Part shown: positions 42,631-51,430 of the stretch, piece after piece | Numbering within the stretch: the first letter of the stretch is position 1 | Layout: each line of letters opens with the position of its first letter | From: Spirochaetaceae bacterium bin103 | Lineage (GTDB): Bacteria; Spirochaetota; Spirochaetia; SZUA-6; Bin103 | Direction: 5' to 3' | NCBI GenBank assembly: GCA_002238925.1 | Contig: MPNH01000029.1 | Location: 1-62,585 of the forward strand | DNA: 62,585 bases | Translations under genes and position numbers: made by a program | Notes under the pieces: model-generated | Told to the model about the DNA's origin: nothing | The model's database searches: none | Seen by the model: only the letters and a program-made list of their open reading frames with translations

Positions 42631-43205
42631 TCAGTAGCGCCAGCGCCAGCCGCCCAAAACCAGGAATTCGGGCGCCGCCGCCGCCCGATGGCCGGGCTGC
42701 AGGGTCACGACGGTGCCGACGCGCAGTTCGCCGACTGCCAGCGGCTGATCCCACTGCGCTGTCACGTCCACCTGGCGGCCGCTCGGCACCAGGTCGGCGG
42801 ATACCACGCTGTGCACCACCTCGCCCGCCTTGGTGCGCCCGGTGGGCACCGCAAGCGTGGCCCGGCCCGCTTCGACGCGCAGCGGCTGTGATACCGACAA
42901 GTGCAACTCGCCGCCGGCGCCGACCGGCGTGCTGGCGGCCACCGACGCGGCACTGGTGGTCAGCGGCGCCACGTCAGTCACGATCCCGTGGCGCGCCGCC
43001 GCGCTTACCGCCCCCAGTTCCACGCCCGCACGCAGCCGCAGCACTCGACCAAAACCGCATTCACCTCGCCGTTGATACAATGGGCGGTCGCGGTGGGGTC
43101 GCAGGGGTTGCCGTGGGCGTTGCCGGCGGCCCGGACGAGGATGGTCTTGTCCGCCTCGTCCGCCTGTGCCATGGCAGCGACCGCTGCTCCGATATTGGCG
43201 CGCAA
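42631..43205 (-). pseudogene. Subtilase/outer-membrane beta-barrel remnant
   Basis: Two frames on the minus strand. The first (43205-43060) reads ADKTILVRAAGNAHGNPCDP, like the oxyanion-Asn region of subtilisin-family (S8) proteases. The second (about 43060-42631) reads AGVELGAVSAAARHG, then LSVSQPLRVEAGRATLAVPT, EVVHSVVSADLVPSGRQVDV and ends VLGGWRWRY, an alternating pattern with a terminal aromatic typical of the last strands of an outer-membrane beta-barrel. The catalytic Asp, His and Ser segments, linker and most of the barrel are missing, and the frame changes at the join. This looks like an internal deletion of an autotransporter-type S8 protease. It is probably non-functional. Confidence 0.6.
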
Positions 43206-43319
43206 CTCCTGCTCGCTTTAGCCGTCGATCACGCCGTTGAACCGCTGCCGGCACAAATTGCGGAGGGGCCGAGGGTTGAGCGGGTTGAGCGCCACGCCGC
43301 GAACCGATAGATTGCGGCG

Positions 43320-44960
43320 ATGAGCGACAAGCGAGCGAATGGCGCCCGGCCCGACGTGGTGGTGATCTTGGTGGACGACATGGGCTGGTCCGATCTGGGC
43401 TGCTACGGCGGCGAGATCAACACCCCCAACCTCGACAGCCTGGCCGCCGGCGGCGTCCGCTATACGCAGTTCTACAACTGCGCGCGCTGCTGCCCGACCC
43501 GCGCCGCGCTGCTCACCGGCCTGTATCCGCACCGCGCCGGCATCGGGCACATGACCGCGCAGACCTCCGACGCGCTGCGCCAGAGCCGCCTGCTCGACCG
43601 CCCCCACTACCGCGGCTACCTGAGCGACAACACCGCCACCATCGCCGAGGCCCTGCGCCCCGCCGGCTATCAGACCTTCATGGCCGGCAAGTGGCACGTC
43701 GGCAACTACCGCCCGCACTGGCCCACCGACCGCGGCTTCGACCGCTACGCCGGCATGCTGTCCGGCGCCTGCAACTACTGGGACCCTGGCGCGCAGGCCG
43801 GCCTGCTGGAAGACGACGAGCCGGTCACCGACCTGCCGCCCGACTTCTACACCACCGACTGGTTCAGCGAGCGCGCCGCGCAGTTCGTGGCCGATGCCGA
43901 CCCCGAGCGCCCCTACTTCCTGTACCTCGGCTACAACGCGCCGCACTGGCCGCTGCACGCGTGGCCGGAGGACATCGCGCGCTACCGCGGCGCCTACCTG
44001 GACGGCTGGGACGAGATCCGCCGCCGCCGGCTGGCCCGGCAGAAGGAGCTGGGCCTGTTTCCGGAGCACGTGCCGCTGTCGCCGCGCGATCCGGAGTGCC
44101 CGCCGTGGGACCAGATCGACCGCATCCCGGACGCCCAGGGCCGTACCTTCACCGCCGACGAGTGGGACCTGCGCATGGCGGTGTACGCGGCAATGATCGA
44201 CCGCATGGACCAGGGCATCGGCCGGCTGCTTGACCAGATCCGCCGCACCCGCGACCTCGACAACACGGTAATCATGTTCGCCTCCGACAACGGCGCCTGC
44301 GCCGAATCGTGGGATCCCGTCCCCGACGTGCCCGCCGGCCCCAAGGAGTCCTACACCGCGTGCTTCCTGCCGTGGGCCAACGCCTCCAACACCCCGTTCC
44401 GGCTGTTCAAGCACTGGCTGCACGAGGGCGGCTCGGCGACCCCGTTCATCTTCCACTATCCCAACCAGCACGATCCCGACGGGGCCGCCGGCGGACGCAT
44501 CGAAACCAGCTATTACGCGCACGTCAAGGACATCATGGCCACCTGCCTGGACCTGACCGGCGCCTCCTACCCGAGCCACGTGCGCGGCTACCCCACCCTG
44601 CCGCTCGACAGCCGCTCCTTCCTGCCCAACCTCAGGGGCGAGGAGGCGGATAACCCCGAGACGCTGTACCTGGAGCACGAGGGCAACCGCGCCGTCCGGC
44701 AGGGCAAGTACAAGCTGGTGTCCTGGTACAGCGAGGCGCGCGGCTACACCCGGACCAACGTCGGCAAGGGCGAACGCACCGGCCCCTGGGAGCTGTACGA
44801 CCTGGAAGCCGACCGGGTGGAACTGAACGACCTGTCAGCCGCCGAGCCGGCGCTGCGCGACAAGCTGATCGAAGACTACGGCCGCTTCTCGGAGCGCACC
44901 GGCGTGTCCGACTGGCAGGAAATCCAGCGCGACCTCGAACGCATCTACCGCGAGCAGTGA
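43320..44960 (+). CDS. Type I (FGly) arylsulfatase-like enzyme
   Basis: 546 residues. Metal Asp pair in VVVILVDDMGWSDLGCYGG, formylglycine motif C57-C-P-T-R61 (CARCCPTRAALLTG), HVGN-type basic residues in FMAGKWHVGNYRPHWPTDR, and C-terminal metal site IMFASDNGACAESWD. It needs conversion of Cys57 to formylglycine by a maturase not seen in the window. It hydrolyses a sulfate ester; there is no signal peptide at the chosen ATG, so the location is uncertain. It is convergent with the amidohydrolase-PhyH pair. Length and motifs are standard for the large S1 sulfatase family; the substrate is open. Confidence 0.93.
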   Translation: MSDKRANGARPDVVVILVDDMGWSDLGCYGGEINTPNLDSLAAGGVRYTQFYNCARCCPTRAALLTGLYPHRAGIGHMTAQTSDALRQSRLLDRPHYRGYLSDNTATIAEALRPAGYQTFMAGKWHVGNYRPHWPTDRGFDRYAGMLSGACNYWDPGAQAGLLEDDEPVTDLPPDFYTTDWFSERAAQFVADADPERPYFLYLGYNAPHWPLHAWPEDIARYRGAYLDGWDEIRRRRLARQKELGLFPEHVPLSPRDPECPPWDQIDRIPDAQGRTFTADEWDLRMAVYAAMIDRMDQGIGRLLDQIRRTRDLDNTVIMFASDNGACAESWDPVPDVPAGPKESYTACFLPWANASNTPFRLFKHWLHEGGSATPFIFHYPNQHDPDGAAGGRIETSYYAHVKDIMATCLDLTGASYPSHVRGYPTLPLDSRSFLPNLRGEEADNPETLYLEHEGNRAVRQGKYKLVSWYSEARGYTRTNVGKGERTGPWELYDLEADRVELNDLSAAEPALRDKLIEDYGRFSERTGVSDWQEIQRDLERIYREQ

Positions 44961-44984
44961 GCGGTCGCGGTCCCGGTCGCCCGG

Positions 44985-45824
44985 TCAGCCGTAGACGGTG
45001 AGCCGGTCCGGTTTGTCCGGGTCCACGGCCCACAACTCCTCGGAGCGGTACACGCGCGGGGCGCGCGGCGGGGCGTCGGGAAGCCGCCACTCCGGGTTGT
45101 ACTGGCGGATAAGCTCCAGCATGTTGCGGTAGGCGATGCGGTCCTTGAGGTCGTCGTCTATCGGGGCCTGCTCAATGATCTGTTGCAGCAGGCGGTAGTC
45201 GTAGTAGGGCAGGTCGGCGCCGAACAGGATGCGCTCGCGGCCCACCTGGCTCGCCAGCTTGGCGAAGTCCCACAGGCTGCCGCGCGCGTCGGGATACTGC
45301 ACCACCTCGAACCAGACGTTGTCCAACCCCGCGAAGTGCTCGGCGGCGTGGCTGCTGGCGTGGGTAATGAAGGTGACGCTCGGGAACATGCGCACGATGT
45401 CGCCGAACAGCGCGTCGTGCATGTGCACGTTGCACAGCCCGCCGCGCCCGGCCGCCATCTCCACGAACGGGATGCACGCCTCGCGCACCGGCGGGTGCGA
45501 CACGATGCCGTGCAGGCCCAACTCGCTCATTGCCCACTCCGCCTCGTCCACGGCGATCTGGCCCAGGCACGGCTCGACCAGGGCGAGCCCCAGCGGCACA
45601 TGCTCCGGGAAATCGCGGCGGGCGCGGGCGATTACCCGGTTCTGGTCGCGGATGTCCTCCAGCCCGCGCAGCATCAGGCCGCCGGTGGCGGTCGGCATCG
45701 ACAGGCTGGCGTAGACGCCGGTCTCGGCGAACCGGGCCAGCGCCATGGCGGTGCTCTGGCCGGTGGGCGGCAGCCGGTTCAGGGTGCGCCCGACGTGGTT
45801 GTGACAGTCAATCCAGGGTCTCAT
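44985..45824 (-). CDS. Amidohydrolase_2-family (TIM-barrel) hydrolase
   Basis: 279 residues. Metal motif DCHNHVGRTL at the N-terminus, then VHMHDALFGDIVRMFPSVTF, ITHASSHAAEHF (His) and ERILFGADLPYYDYRLLQQI (catalytic Asp). The family includes decarboxylases and lactone or amide hydrolases acting on aromatic and sugar acids. Its ATG (45824) overlaps the stop of the upstream PhyH gene (ATGA), so the two are translated together and probably act in sequence on one substrate. The cleavage type cannot be assigned. Confidence 0.83.
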   Translation of the reverse strand: MRPWIDCHNHVGRTLNRLPPTGQSTAMALARFAETGVYASLSMPTATGGLMLRGLEDIRDQNRVIARARRDFPEHVPLGLALVEPCLGQIAVDEAEWAMSELGLHGIVSHPPVREACIPFVEMAAGRGGLCNVHMHDALFGDIVRMFPSVTFITHASSHAAEHFAGLDNVWFEVVQYPDARGSLWDFAKLASQVGRERILFGADLPYYDYRLLQQIIEQAPIDDDLKDRIAYRNMLELIRQYNPEWRLPDAPPRAPRVYRSEELWAVDPDKPDRLTVYG

Positions 45825-46729
45825 GGTTGTTCTCCTTGTTTGAGAGCGGCGACTTCCCCGCGCAACCGCACCAGCTCAGCTTGCTCAGCCTGGGCGCGGT
45901 TCCAGATGGCCCTGGTGCGCTCGTTGGGACCGTAGGCGCTCGGCGGCATCAGCATGGCGCGCTGCCGGTCCGAAAGGTCACCATAGTGATCGGCGTTGTA
46001 GTAGCACGGGCTCCAAGCCACGGCGTGCGGAGTGTACTTGTAGAAGATCGTACGCCGTTCGTTCGGTCCTCTCCAGGGCACGGTTCCGTGGGCAAGGGCT
46101 TCGGTGAAGATGATGGCGTCGCCTGCGTTGACAGCTACCCTGTCCACAACCTCCGGGATTTCGTCCTGGGTGGCGCTGTTCTTCCAGTCAGGCGGCAGCT
46201 CGAAGTTGGCCTTGTGGCTGCCCGCGATGCAGGCGAAACCACCATCGCCGGGCTGCACCGTGTTCAGTTCGTACGCAACCGCGATCAAACCGTTGTAAAA
46301 CTTGCCGTTGTTGTAGCGGTAGTAGCACTGACCGCCATCGGTGGGGCCTACCAGAGTGGTGTCTCCGCCGGCGCCCTGCCCGCCCCCGTGCAGATAAAGC
46401 GATCGGTGGTGCTCGGCAGTGTTGACGTTGAGGTAGTCGTGATCGAGCCGGTAGCCGACGCCCAGGAGCTCATTCAGATACGGCGCGATGGTCGGGAGGT
46501 CGATGAGGTCGATGTAGGCACCGCCCCACTCGAGCAGCGATGCCGACGACCAGGCCCGGTCGGCATCGTCCGGCAACCGGGTTCGGTCGGACCCGTAGTG
46601 GCGCTTGACGCCCTTGGCCCGCACCCGGTCGAACTGCTCGGACAAGGCGGCGACCTGGTCGGCGGTCAGGGCGTTTCTGACCACAAGGTACCCGCGCAAG
46701 TCGAAGACATACTTCTCACGATGGTTCAT
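45821..46729 (-). CDS. PhyH-family Fe(II)/2-oxoglutarate oxygenase
   Basis: 302 residues from ATG 46729 (MNHREKYVFDLRGYLVVRNA); the frame extends upstream but without family similarity. Iron-site regions: LYLHGGGQGAGGDTTLVGPT (within the strand bearing the HxD-type site), CIAGSHKANFELPPDW and DAIIFTEALAHGTVPWRGPN (distal His), with Arg in ERRTIFYKY for 2-oxoglutarate. A short coiled-coil-like tail (AQAEQAELVRLRGEVAALKQ) follows. The four-base overlap (ATGA) with the amidohydrolase gene points to a shared catabolic step. Differs clearly from the PhyH at 25835-26659. Confidence 0.85.
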   Translation of the reverse strand: MNHREKYVFDLRGYLVVRNALTADQVAALSEQFDRVRAKGVKRHYGSDRTRLPDDADRAWSSASLLEWGGAYIDLIDLPTIAPYLNELLGVGYRLDHDYLNVNTAEHHRSLYLHGGGQGAGGDTTLVGPTDGGQCYYRYNNGKFYNGLIAVAYELNTVQPGDGGFACIAGSHKANFELPPDWKNSATQDEIPEVVDRVAVNAGDAIIFTEALAHGTVPWRGPNERRTIFYKYTPHAVAWSPCYYNADHYGDLSDRQRAMLMPPSAYGPNERTRAIWNRAQAEQAELVRLRGEVAALKQGEQP

Positions 46730-46814
46730 GACCCAAACCCTACCGCCTAGCGGCGAGGTCACGCAAATGCGCGAGCGCTGGTCGTGCGGAACTCAAGCTG
46801 CCGTGGCCTCAGGC

Positions 46815-47369
46815 TTACGACGGCCACACACGGCTGAGATCAACCACAACGCCGTGCAGCCCATCGAACGCAATGGAATCGGTGAACGTACCGGCGAGGA
46901 CCAACCTGGCGTCTCGCCGGACGTGCTTGACGACGGCGCGGGCCACCGGATCGACGATCCAGTACTCGTCCACGCCGGCCCGCTGATACAGGCTCAACTT
47001 CAATTCACGGTCCTTGCTCCGGGTCGACGGCGACAGGACCTCGACAACCAGGTTCGGGGGGCCGGCTACCGTGCGTTCGGTCAGATAGGAGTCACGGGCC
47101 GACAACACTACCAACAGGTCCGGTTCCACAATGTCGTGATCGGTGAGGTGCACCGCCGTGGGGGCATTGAACACCTCACCAAGACCCGCCAGTTCTATCT
47201 GAGAGTAGAGTTGGAACTGAATGTGACGGGAAATGCGCTGGTGGTCGATGTTCGGTGCGGCGCTCACGTGGTGTACCCCGTCGATGATCTCATGCGACCG
47301 CCCATCCTCGGGAAACGCAAGGTAGTCTTCGTATGTCAGCCGGGAGCCGGTAAGAGTAGTTGTCGCCAC
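46815..47369 (-). CDS. Uma2-family (DUF820) putative endonuclease
   Basis: 184 residues from GTG 47369 (VATTTLTGSRLTYEDYLAFP). The PD-(D/E)xK-like core is visible as RSHEIIDGVHHV (Glu), IVEPDLLVVLS (Asp) and NLVVEVLSPSTRSKDRELKL (Glu-x-Leu-Ser, as in Uma2). KLSLYQRAGVDEYWIVDPVA is also diagnostic. Uma2 proteins are common, often multicopy, in cyanobacteria and other environmental bacteria; their biology is unsettled. It stands alone between PhyH and Gfo/Idh/MocA genes. Confidence 0.88.
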   Translation of the reverse strand: MATTTLTGSRLTYEDYLAFPEDGRSHEIIDGVHHVSAAPNIDHQRISRHIQFQLYSQIELAGLGEVFNAPTAVHLTDHDIVEPDLLVVLSARDSYLTERTVAGPPNLVVEVLSPSTRSKDRELKLSLYQRAGVDEYWIVDPVARAVVKHVRRDARLVLAGTFTDSIAFDGLHGVVVDLSRVWPS

Positions 47370-47449
47370 GCTTTCACGTGATCGTACCTCCCACCGATCC
47401 GCCCTGCAAGCTGACCGCCCTGACATCCCCGCCCTCCCCGCCCTGCCCA

Positions 47450-48520
47450 TCAAGTGCGCGGCGCGGGCAGTTCCACGGCGCGGCGTTCGGCGGTGGCGCG
47501 ACGGGCAGCGGCGATGATGCGCAGGTTGTGCAGGGCCAACTCGCCGCCGACCGGCGGTGGCTCGCCCGCCGCCAGGGCCGCGAAGGTGGCGGCGAAGTAG
47601 CGTCCGTGGCCGCTCTCCGCCCACGCCGGCTGCGGCGGCAGCGCCTCCTCCTGCCATTGCCGCGTGGCGCGCGCATACTGCCACAAGCCGCGTCCGCGGC
47701 GCATCACCCGCACCCCGCCGGCCGGGCCCTGCACCTCGGCCAGGTTGGCGCTCTCGCCGGCGTCGCGAGCGCCGGCTCCGCCGTCGCCGGGTACGCACCA
47801 GGAGGTGGCCACCGTGGACAGCGCGCCGCCTTCGTGCTCCAGCAGCAGCAGCGCCAAGTCGTCCACGTCGAACGCGAAGTGCTGCGTGGCCACCCGCGCC
47901 TCCACGTAGCGCACCGGCGCGCCGACCAGCGTCTCCAGCAGGTAGATCTCGTGGTAGGCGGTGTCGTTGATGGCGCCGCCCCCGGCCGCGCGCGAGGCAC
48001 GCCACTCGTTGTTCGGGTCGGCTCGGTCGTCGGTCTTGTTGAACAGCGACTTGGCGCGCCCGAAGAACGGCGTGCCCACGGCGCCCTCGCCCAGCAACGC
48101 CCGCGCCCGCTCCATGCCGGGCGTAAACAGGAAGTTGTGCACCACCGCGTACGGCACGCCGTTGCGCCGCACCGCGGCCAGCACCTCCTCTGCCTGTTCC
48201 ACCGAGGTGGCCATTGGCTTCTCGCTGATCACTGCCACGCCGGCCGCCGCCGCGTCCATCGCCTGCCCGGCGTGCATGTGGTGCGGGGTGGCGATGGTCA
48301 CCGCGTCCAGCTCGGCCCGCTTCAGCATCTCCCGGTAGTCGGCGTAGCGGCGCTCCGGCGGCACCGCCAGCATCTCGCCCATACCACTCAGGTTGTCCGC
48401 CACCGGATCGGCCAGCGCCGTCACCCGCACCAGCTCGGGAATCGCCCGGTACCCCGGCGCATGGCTCTGCCGTACAATGCCGCCGCAGCCGATCAGACCC
48501 AGACGAACCGGTCGCTGCAT
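47450..48520 (-). CDS. Gfo/Idh/MocA-family oxidoreductase
   Basis: 356 residues from ATG 48520 (MQRPVRLGLIGCGGIVRQSH). Rossmann NAD(P) motif GLIGCGGI, then TIATPHHMHAGQAMDAAAAG and the EKPMATSVEQAEEVL motif (Glu-Lys-Pro) that defines the family. C-terminal beta-sheet domain with GGGAINDTAYHEIYLLETL (the catalytic His helix). These enzymes oxidise or reduce sugars, inositols or sugar acids. In this neighbourhood it could act on a carbohydrate released by the sulfatases. There are 81 bases between its stop and the Uma2 start on the same strand. Confidence 0.9.
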   Translation of the reverse strand: MQRPVRLGLIGCGGIVRQSHAPGYRAIPELVRVTALADPVADNLSGMGEMLAVPPERRYADYREMLKRAELDAVTIATPHHMHAGQAMDAAAAGVAVISEKPMATSVEQAEEVLAAVRRNGVPYAVVHNFLFTPGMERARALLGEGAVGTPFFGRAKSLFNKTDDRADPNNEWRASRAAGGGAINDTAYHEIYLLETLVGAPVRYVEARVATQHFAFDVDDLALLLLEHEGGALSTVATSWCVPGDGGAGARDAGESANLAEVQGPAGGVRVMRRGRGLWQYARATRQWQEEALPPQPAWAESGHGRYFAATFAALAAGEPPPVGGELALHNLRIIAAARRATAERRAVELPAPRT

Positions 48521-48623
48521 CTCCGCCCCTCCCTTGCCGCCCATGGCGCCGCGCGCAGCATAGCGCCGGTCAACCGAAGGCGGCAAGACTTCGCATTGCC
48601 TCAGCGCATTGCCTCACTCACGT

Positions 48624-49994
48624 TCACCACGCGATGCGCCGACGGTCTGCTTCCACGGCATCGAACCAGCTCTCCAGTTCCCGCTGCATGCGGACGCGGC
48701 GCGCGGGATGCCGCTTGGAGAGATCCACCTCCTCGCCGGGATCGTCCGCCAGGTTGAACAACTGCGCCGGTTCCGGGGCCGGCACCGGGCGCTCCAGCAT
48801 GGTCTGCTCGACCGGCATGGTGAAGTGGGGCTCCGCGAACATCCGCTCGTACCAGCGCGTGTCCTCGTCCGACTTGTAGCGCGCCTCCGGCAGGTACGGC
48901 CACACCAGCTTCCACTCACCGTCCCGCATCGCCGCGTTGCAGTTCCGCACCGGACGGTTGCGGTTGTGCTGCCAGAACAACCGCGTGCGCGGAGCATCGA
49001 CGGCATCGCCCGCCAGCACCGGCAGCAGATTCAGCCCGTCCAGGGGCAACTCCGGGCGCTCCGCCACGCCGCACGCGGCCAGCAGCGTCGGCAGCCAGTC
49101 GGTGAAGTGGGCCATGCCCCGAAACACCCGGCCATCGGGCAATCCCGCCGGCCAGCGCACGATCGCGGGCACCCGGATGCCGCCCTCCAGCACCAAGTTC
49201 TTGGCGCCGCGGAACGGCCCGTTGTAGCGCCGGTAGCCGCCGCCGAGCAGCGGCCCGTTGTCACTGGTGAACAACACGATCGTGTTCTCCGCCATGCCGA
49301 GCGCGTCGAGCGCTTCAAGTACGCGGCCGACGCCAGCGTCCAGGCGCCGGATCATGCCGTACAATGTGCTCACCGTGGCGTTGAAACCGCCATGCTCGGT
49401 GAACGGGCGCACGTCCTCGGGCGGCGCTTCGAGCGGTGCGTGCGGCGCGTTGTAGGCCAAGTACAGGAAAAACGGCTCCGAACGGTGGCGCTGCAGGAAG
49501 CCGACCGCCTCGTCGGTGAACACGTCGGTGAGATAGCGCCCGTCGCAATGCCACGGCGCCCCGCCGCGATCCAGGATCCAGCGCCAGTAATACATGCCGC
49601 CGTTGAGGAAGCCGACGAACTCGTCGAACCCCCGCGCCCGCGGATGGTGGCGCGGGTCGAAGACGCCGTTGTGCCACTTGCCGACCATGCCGGTGGCATA
49701 CCCCGCCGCCTTGAACAGGTCGGCCACGGTCGCCTCGCGCGGGGCGATGCGGTCCATGCCGCGGTTGGACTCCACGCTGAGCGCCCCGGTGCGCTGGTGG
49801 TAACGGCCGGTGAGTAACGCGGCCCTGGCCGGGGCGCACAGCGGCGCCCCCGAGTAGTGCTGGTCGAGCCGCACCCCCTGGCGGGCGAGCGCATCGAGAT
49901 GCGGGGTCTGCACGGCCGGGTTGCCGTATACGCCCATATCGCCATAGCCCTGATCGTCGGTCAGGATGAGCACGACGTTGGGGCGCGCCGCCAT
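48624..49994 (-). CDS. Type I (FGly) sulfatase
   Basis: 456 residues from ATG 49994 (MAARPNVVLILTDDQGYGDM); the much longer open frame upstream is a shadow of the next sulfatase. FGly motif C53-A-P-A-R57 (GAPLCAPARAALLTGRYHQR), Lys/His in GMVGKWHNGVFDPRHHPRAR, second metal site VLFTSDNGPLLGGGYRRYNG. No signal peptide from this start. Second in a run of sulfatase genes, starting 11 bases after the stop of the one at 50006-51430, so co-transcribed with it and the ABC permeases. Resembles sulfatases of the arylsulfatase A group; substrate unknown. Confidence 0.92.
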   Translation of the reverse strand: MAARPNVVLILTDDQGYGDMGVYGNPAVQTPHLDALARQGVRLDQHYSGAPLCAPARAALLTGRYHQRTGALSVESNRGMDRIAPREATVADLFKAAGYATGMVGKWHNGVFDPRHHPRARGFDEFVGFLNGGMYYWRWILDRGGAPWHCDGRYLTDVFTDEAVGFLQRHRSEPFFLYLAYNAPHAPLEAPPEDVRPFTEHGGFNATVSTLYGMIRRLDAGVGRVLEALDALGMAENTIVLFTSDNGPLLGGGYRRYNGPFRGAKNLVLEGGIRVPAIVRWPAGLPDGRVFRGMAHFTDWLPTLLAACGVAERPELPLDGLNLLPVLAGDAVDAPRTRLFWQHNRNRPVRNCNAAMRDGEWKLVWPYLPEARYKSDEDTRWYERMFAEPHFTMPVEQTMLERPVPAPEPAQLFNLADDPGEEVDLSKRHPARRVRMQRELESWFDAVEADRRRIAW

Positions 49995-50005
49995 CCGCGG
50001 CCGGC

Positions 50006-51430
50006 TCACACCCGCACCTGCTGGAAGTTGATGCGCTCCTTCAGGTGGCTGTAGTGGGTCAGGCGTATCATGCGCGCCAGCATCCGGTCGACCAGATCCG
50101 CCGCCACGCCGCGGTATCCGGCGCTGCCGGCGAGGTTGTGCAGCTCCCAGGGATCGCGGCGCAGATCGTAGAGTTCCAGGACGCCGCCCTGTTCGGGGTC
50201 GTAGACCAGCTTGGTGCGCGCGTCGCGGATCATCATGGCCGTGCCCAACTCCGAAAATACCTCGCGGCGCGGGGCGTCCCGCCCGTGCAGGAGCCGCAGC
50301 AGGCTGATTCCCTCCCGGGCGCGGCTTCCGCCCCGCCGCGCCGCCCCCGCGGCATCCAGGAAGGTAGGGTACAGGTCGACGCCGCTGACCAGCTCGCGCG
50401 CGGCGGTCATCCCCACCCGCCGGTCGCAGGGCACGCCGGGCCCGGCCATCAGCAGCGGTACGCGGCTCACCGGCTCGTGGAAGTAGCGCTTGCCCTCCAG
50501 CCCGTGATCGCCCAGCAGGTTGCCGTGGTCGGAGGTGAACACCACCAGGGTATCGTCGATCCAGCCGCGCTGCGCCAGCACCTGCAGCAGGCGGTCGACC
50601 TGGTGGTCGATGAACGCGACCATCCCCAGGCTGGCGGCGCGCTGACGGCGGAACCGATCGATCGTGGCCGGGTCGTCCAGGCTGCCGCTGCGGGCCAGGT
50701 CGCGGGCGGCGTAGAGGTCGCTGCCGGCGCGCACGCGGCCGTGGATGCCCACCGGCTCGGCCACCTCCTCCGGCGCGAACCTGCTCGCGTACGGCTCCGG
50801 GGCCCAGTACGGCCCGTGCGGGCCGACGAAGCCGACGGTAAGGAACAGCGGCGCGCCGCCCTCGTACGATTGCAGGTAGCGCACCGCCGACTCGCCGATG
50901 TAGCCGTCGGTGGTGTCGCCCGGATCGCTGCCGGCCACGTACTCGGCGCTGACCTCGCTGCGCCACTCCTGCAACAGGCCGCGCTCCGCCAGGTGGCGGG
51001 TGAACCGGTCCGCGCCGCGGCGGGCGTCGGCCACGTCGCCCACCTGCCAGACGTGGTCGTACCCGTACTCACGCAGCAGCGGATCATCGTCGACCAGGTC
51101 GTACGCCAGTCCGGAGCGGTCAATGAGGTGATGCTTGCCGACGTATGCGGTGTGGTAGCCCAGTTCCTGCAGGCGGCGGGCGCAGGTGTCGCCTCGCAGG
51201 TCGGCGGTAATCGGTTCGCCCATGTTGCCGCACACCCCGTGCTGGCCGGGAAACAGCCCGGTAACGATGCTGTTGCGCGACGGCGAGCACAGCGTGGCCG
51301 CGCAGTAGCAGTTCTCGAACCGCACCCCCCGGCGCGCCAGCGCGTTGAGCGCGGGGGTGGCACGCCCGAGCGCGTCTGCCCGCATCTGGTCGACCAGAAC
51401 GAACAGGATATGCGGCGGTCTCGGAGCCAC
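50006..51430 (-). CDS. Type I (FGly) sulfatase coupled to ABC permease
   Basis: 474 residues from GTG 51430, whose first base is the last base of the permease stop (TAGTG), so translation is coupled. N-terminus PPHILFVLVDQMRADALGRA, FGly motif C48-S-P-S-R52 (ATLCSPSRNSIVTGLFPGQH), YVGKHHL (Lys-His), LVVFTSDHGNLLGDHGLEGK (second metal site). The choline-sulfatase/iduronate-sulfatase-like branch has SDHG-LGDHG. The tight link to an oligopeptide-type importer suggests that the imported molecule is the sulfated substrate and that desulfation occurs in the cytoplasm. Confidence 0.92.
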   Translation of the reverse strand: MAPRPPHILFVLVDQMRADALGRATPALNALARRGVRFENCYCAATLCSPSRNSIVTGLFPGQHGVCGNMGEPITADLRGDTCARRLQELGYHTAYVGKHHLIDRSGLAYDLVDDDPLLREYGYDHVWQVGDVADARRGADRFTRHLAERGLLQEWRSEVSAEYVAGSDPGDTTDGYIGESAVRYLQSYEGGAPLFLTVGFVGPHGPYWAPEPYASRFAPEEVAEPVGIHGRVRAGSDLYAARDLARSGSLDDPATIDRFRRQRAASLGMVAFIDHQVDRLLQVLAQRGWIDDTLVVFTSDHGNLLGDHGLEGKRYFHEPVSRVPLLMAGPGVPCDRRVGMTAARELVSGVDLYPTFLDAAGAARRGGSRAREGISLLRLLHGRDAPRREVFSELGTAMMIRDARTKLVYDPEQGGVLELYDLRRDPWELHNLAGSAGYRGVAADLVDRMLARMIRLTHYSHLKERINFQQVRV

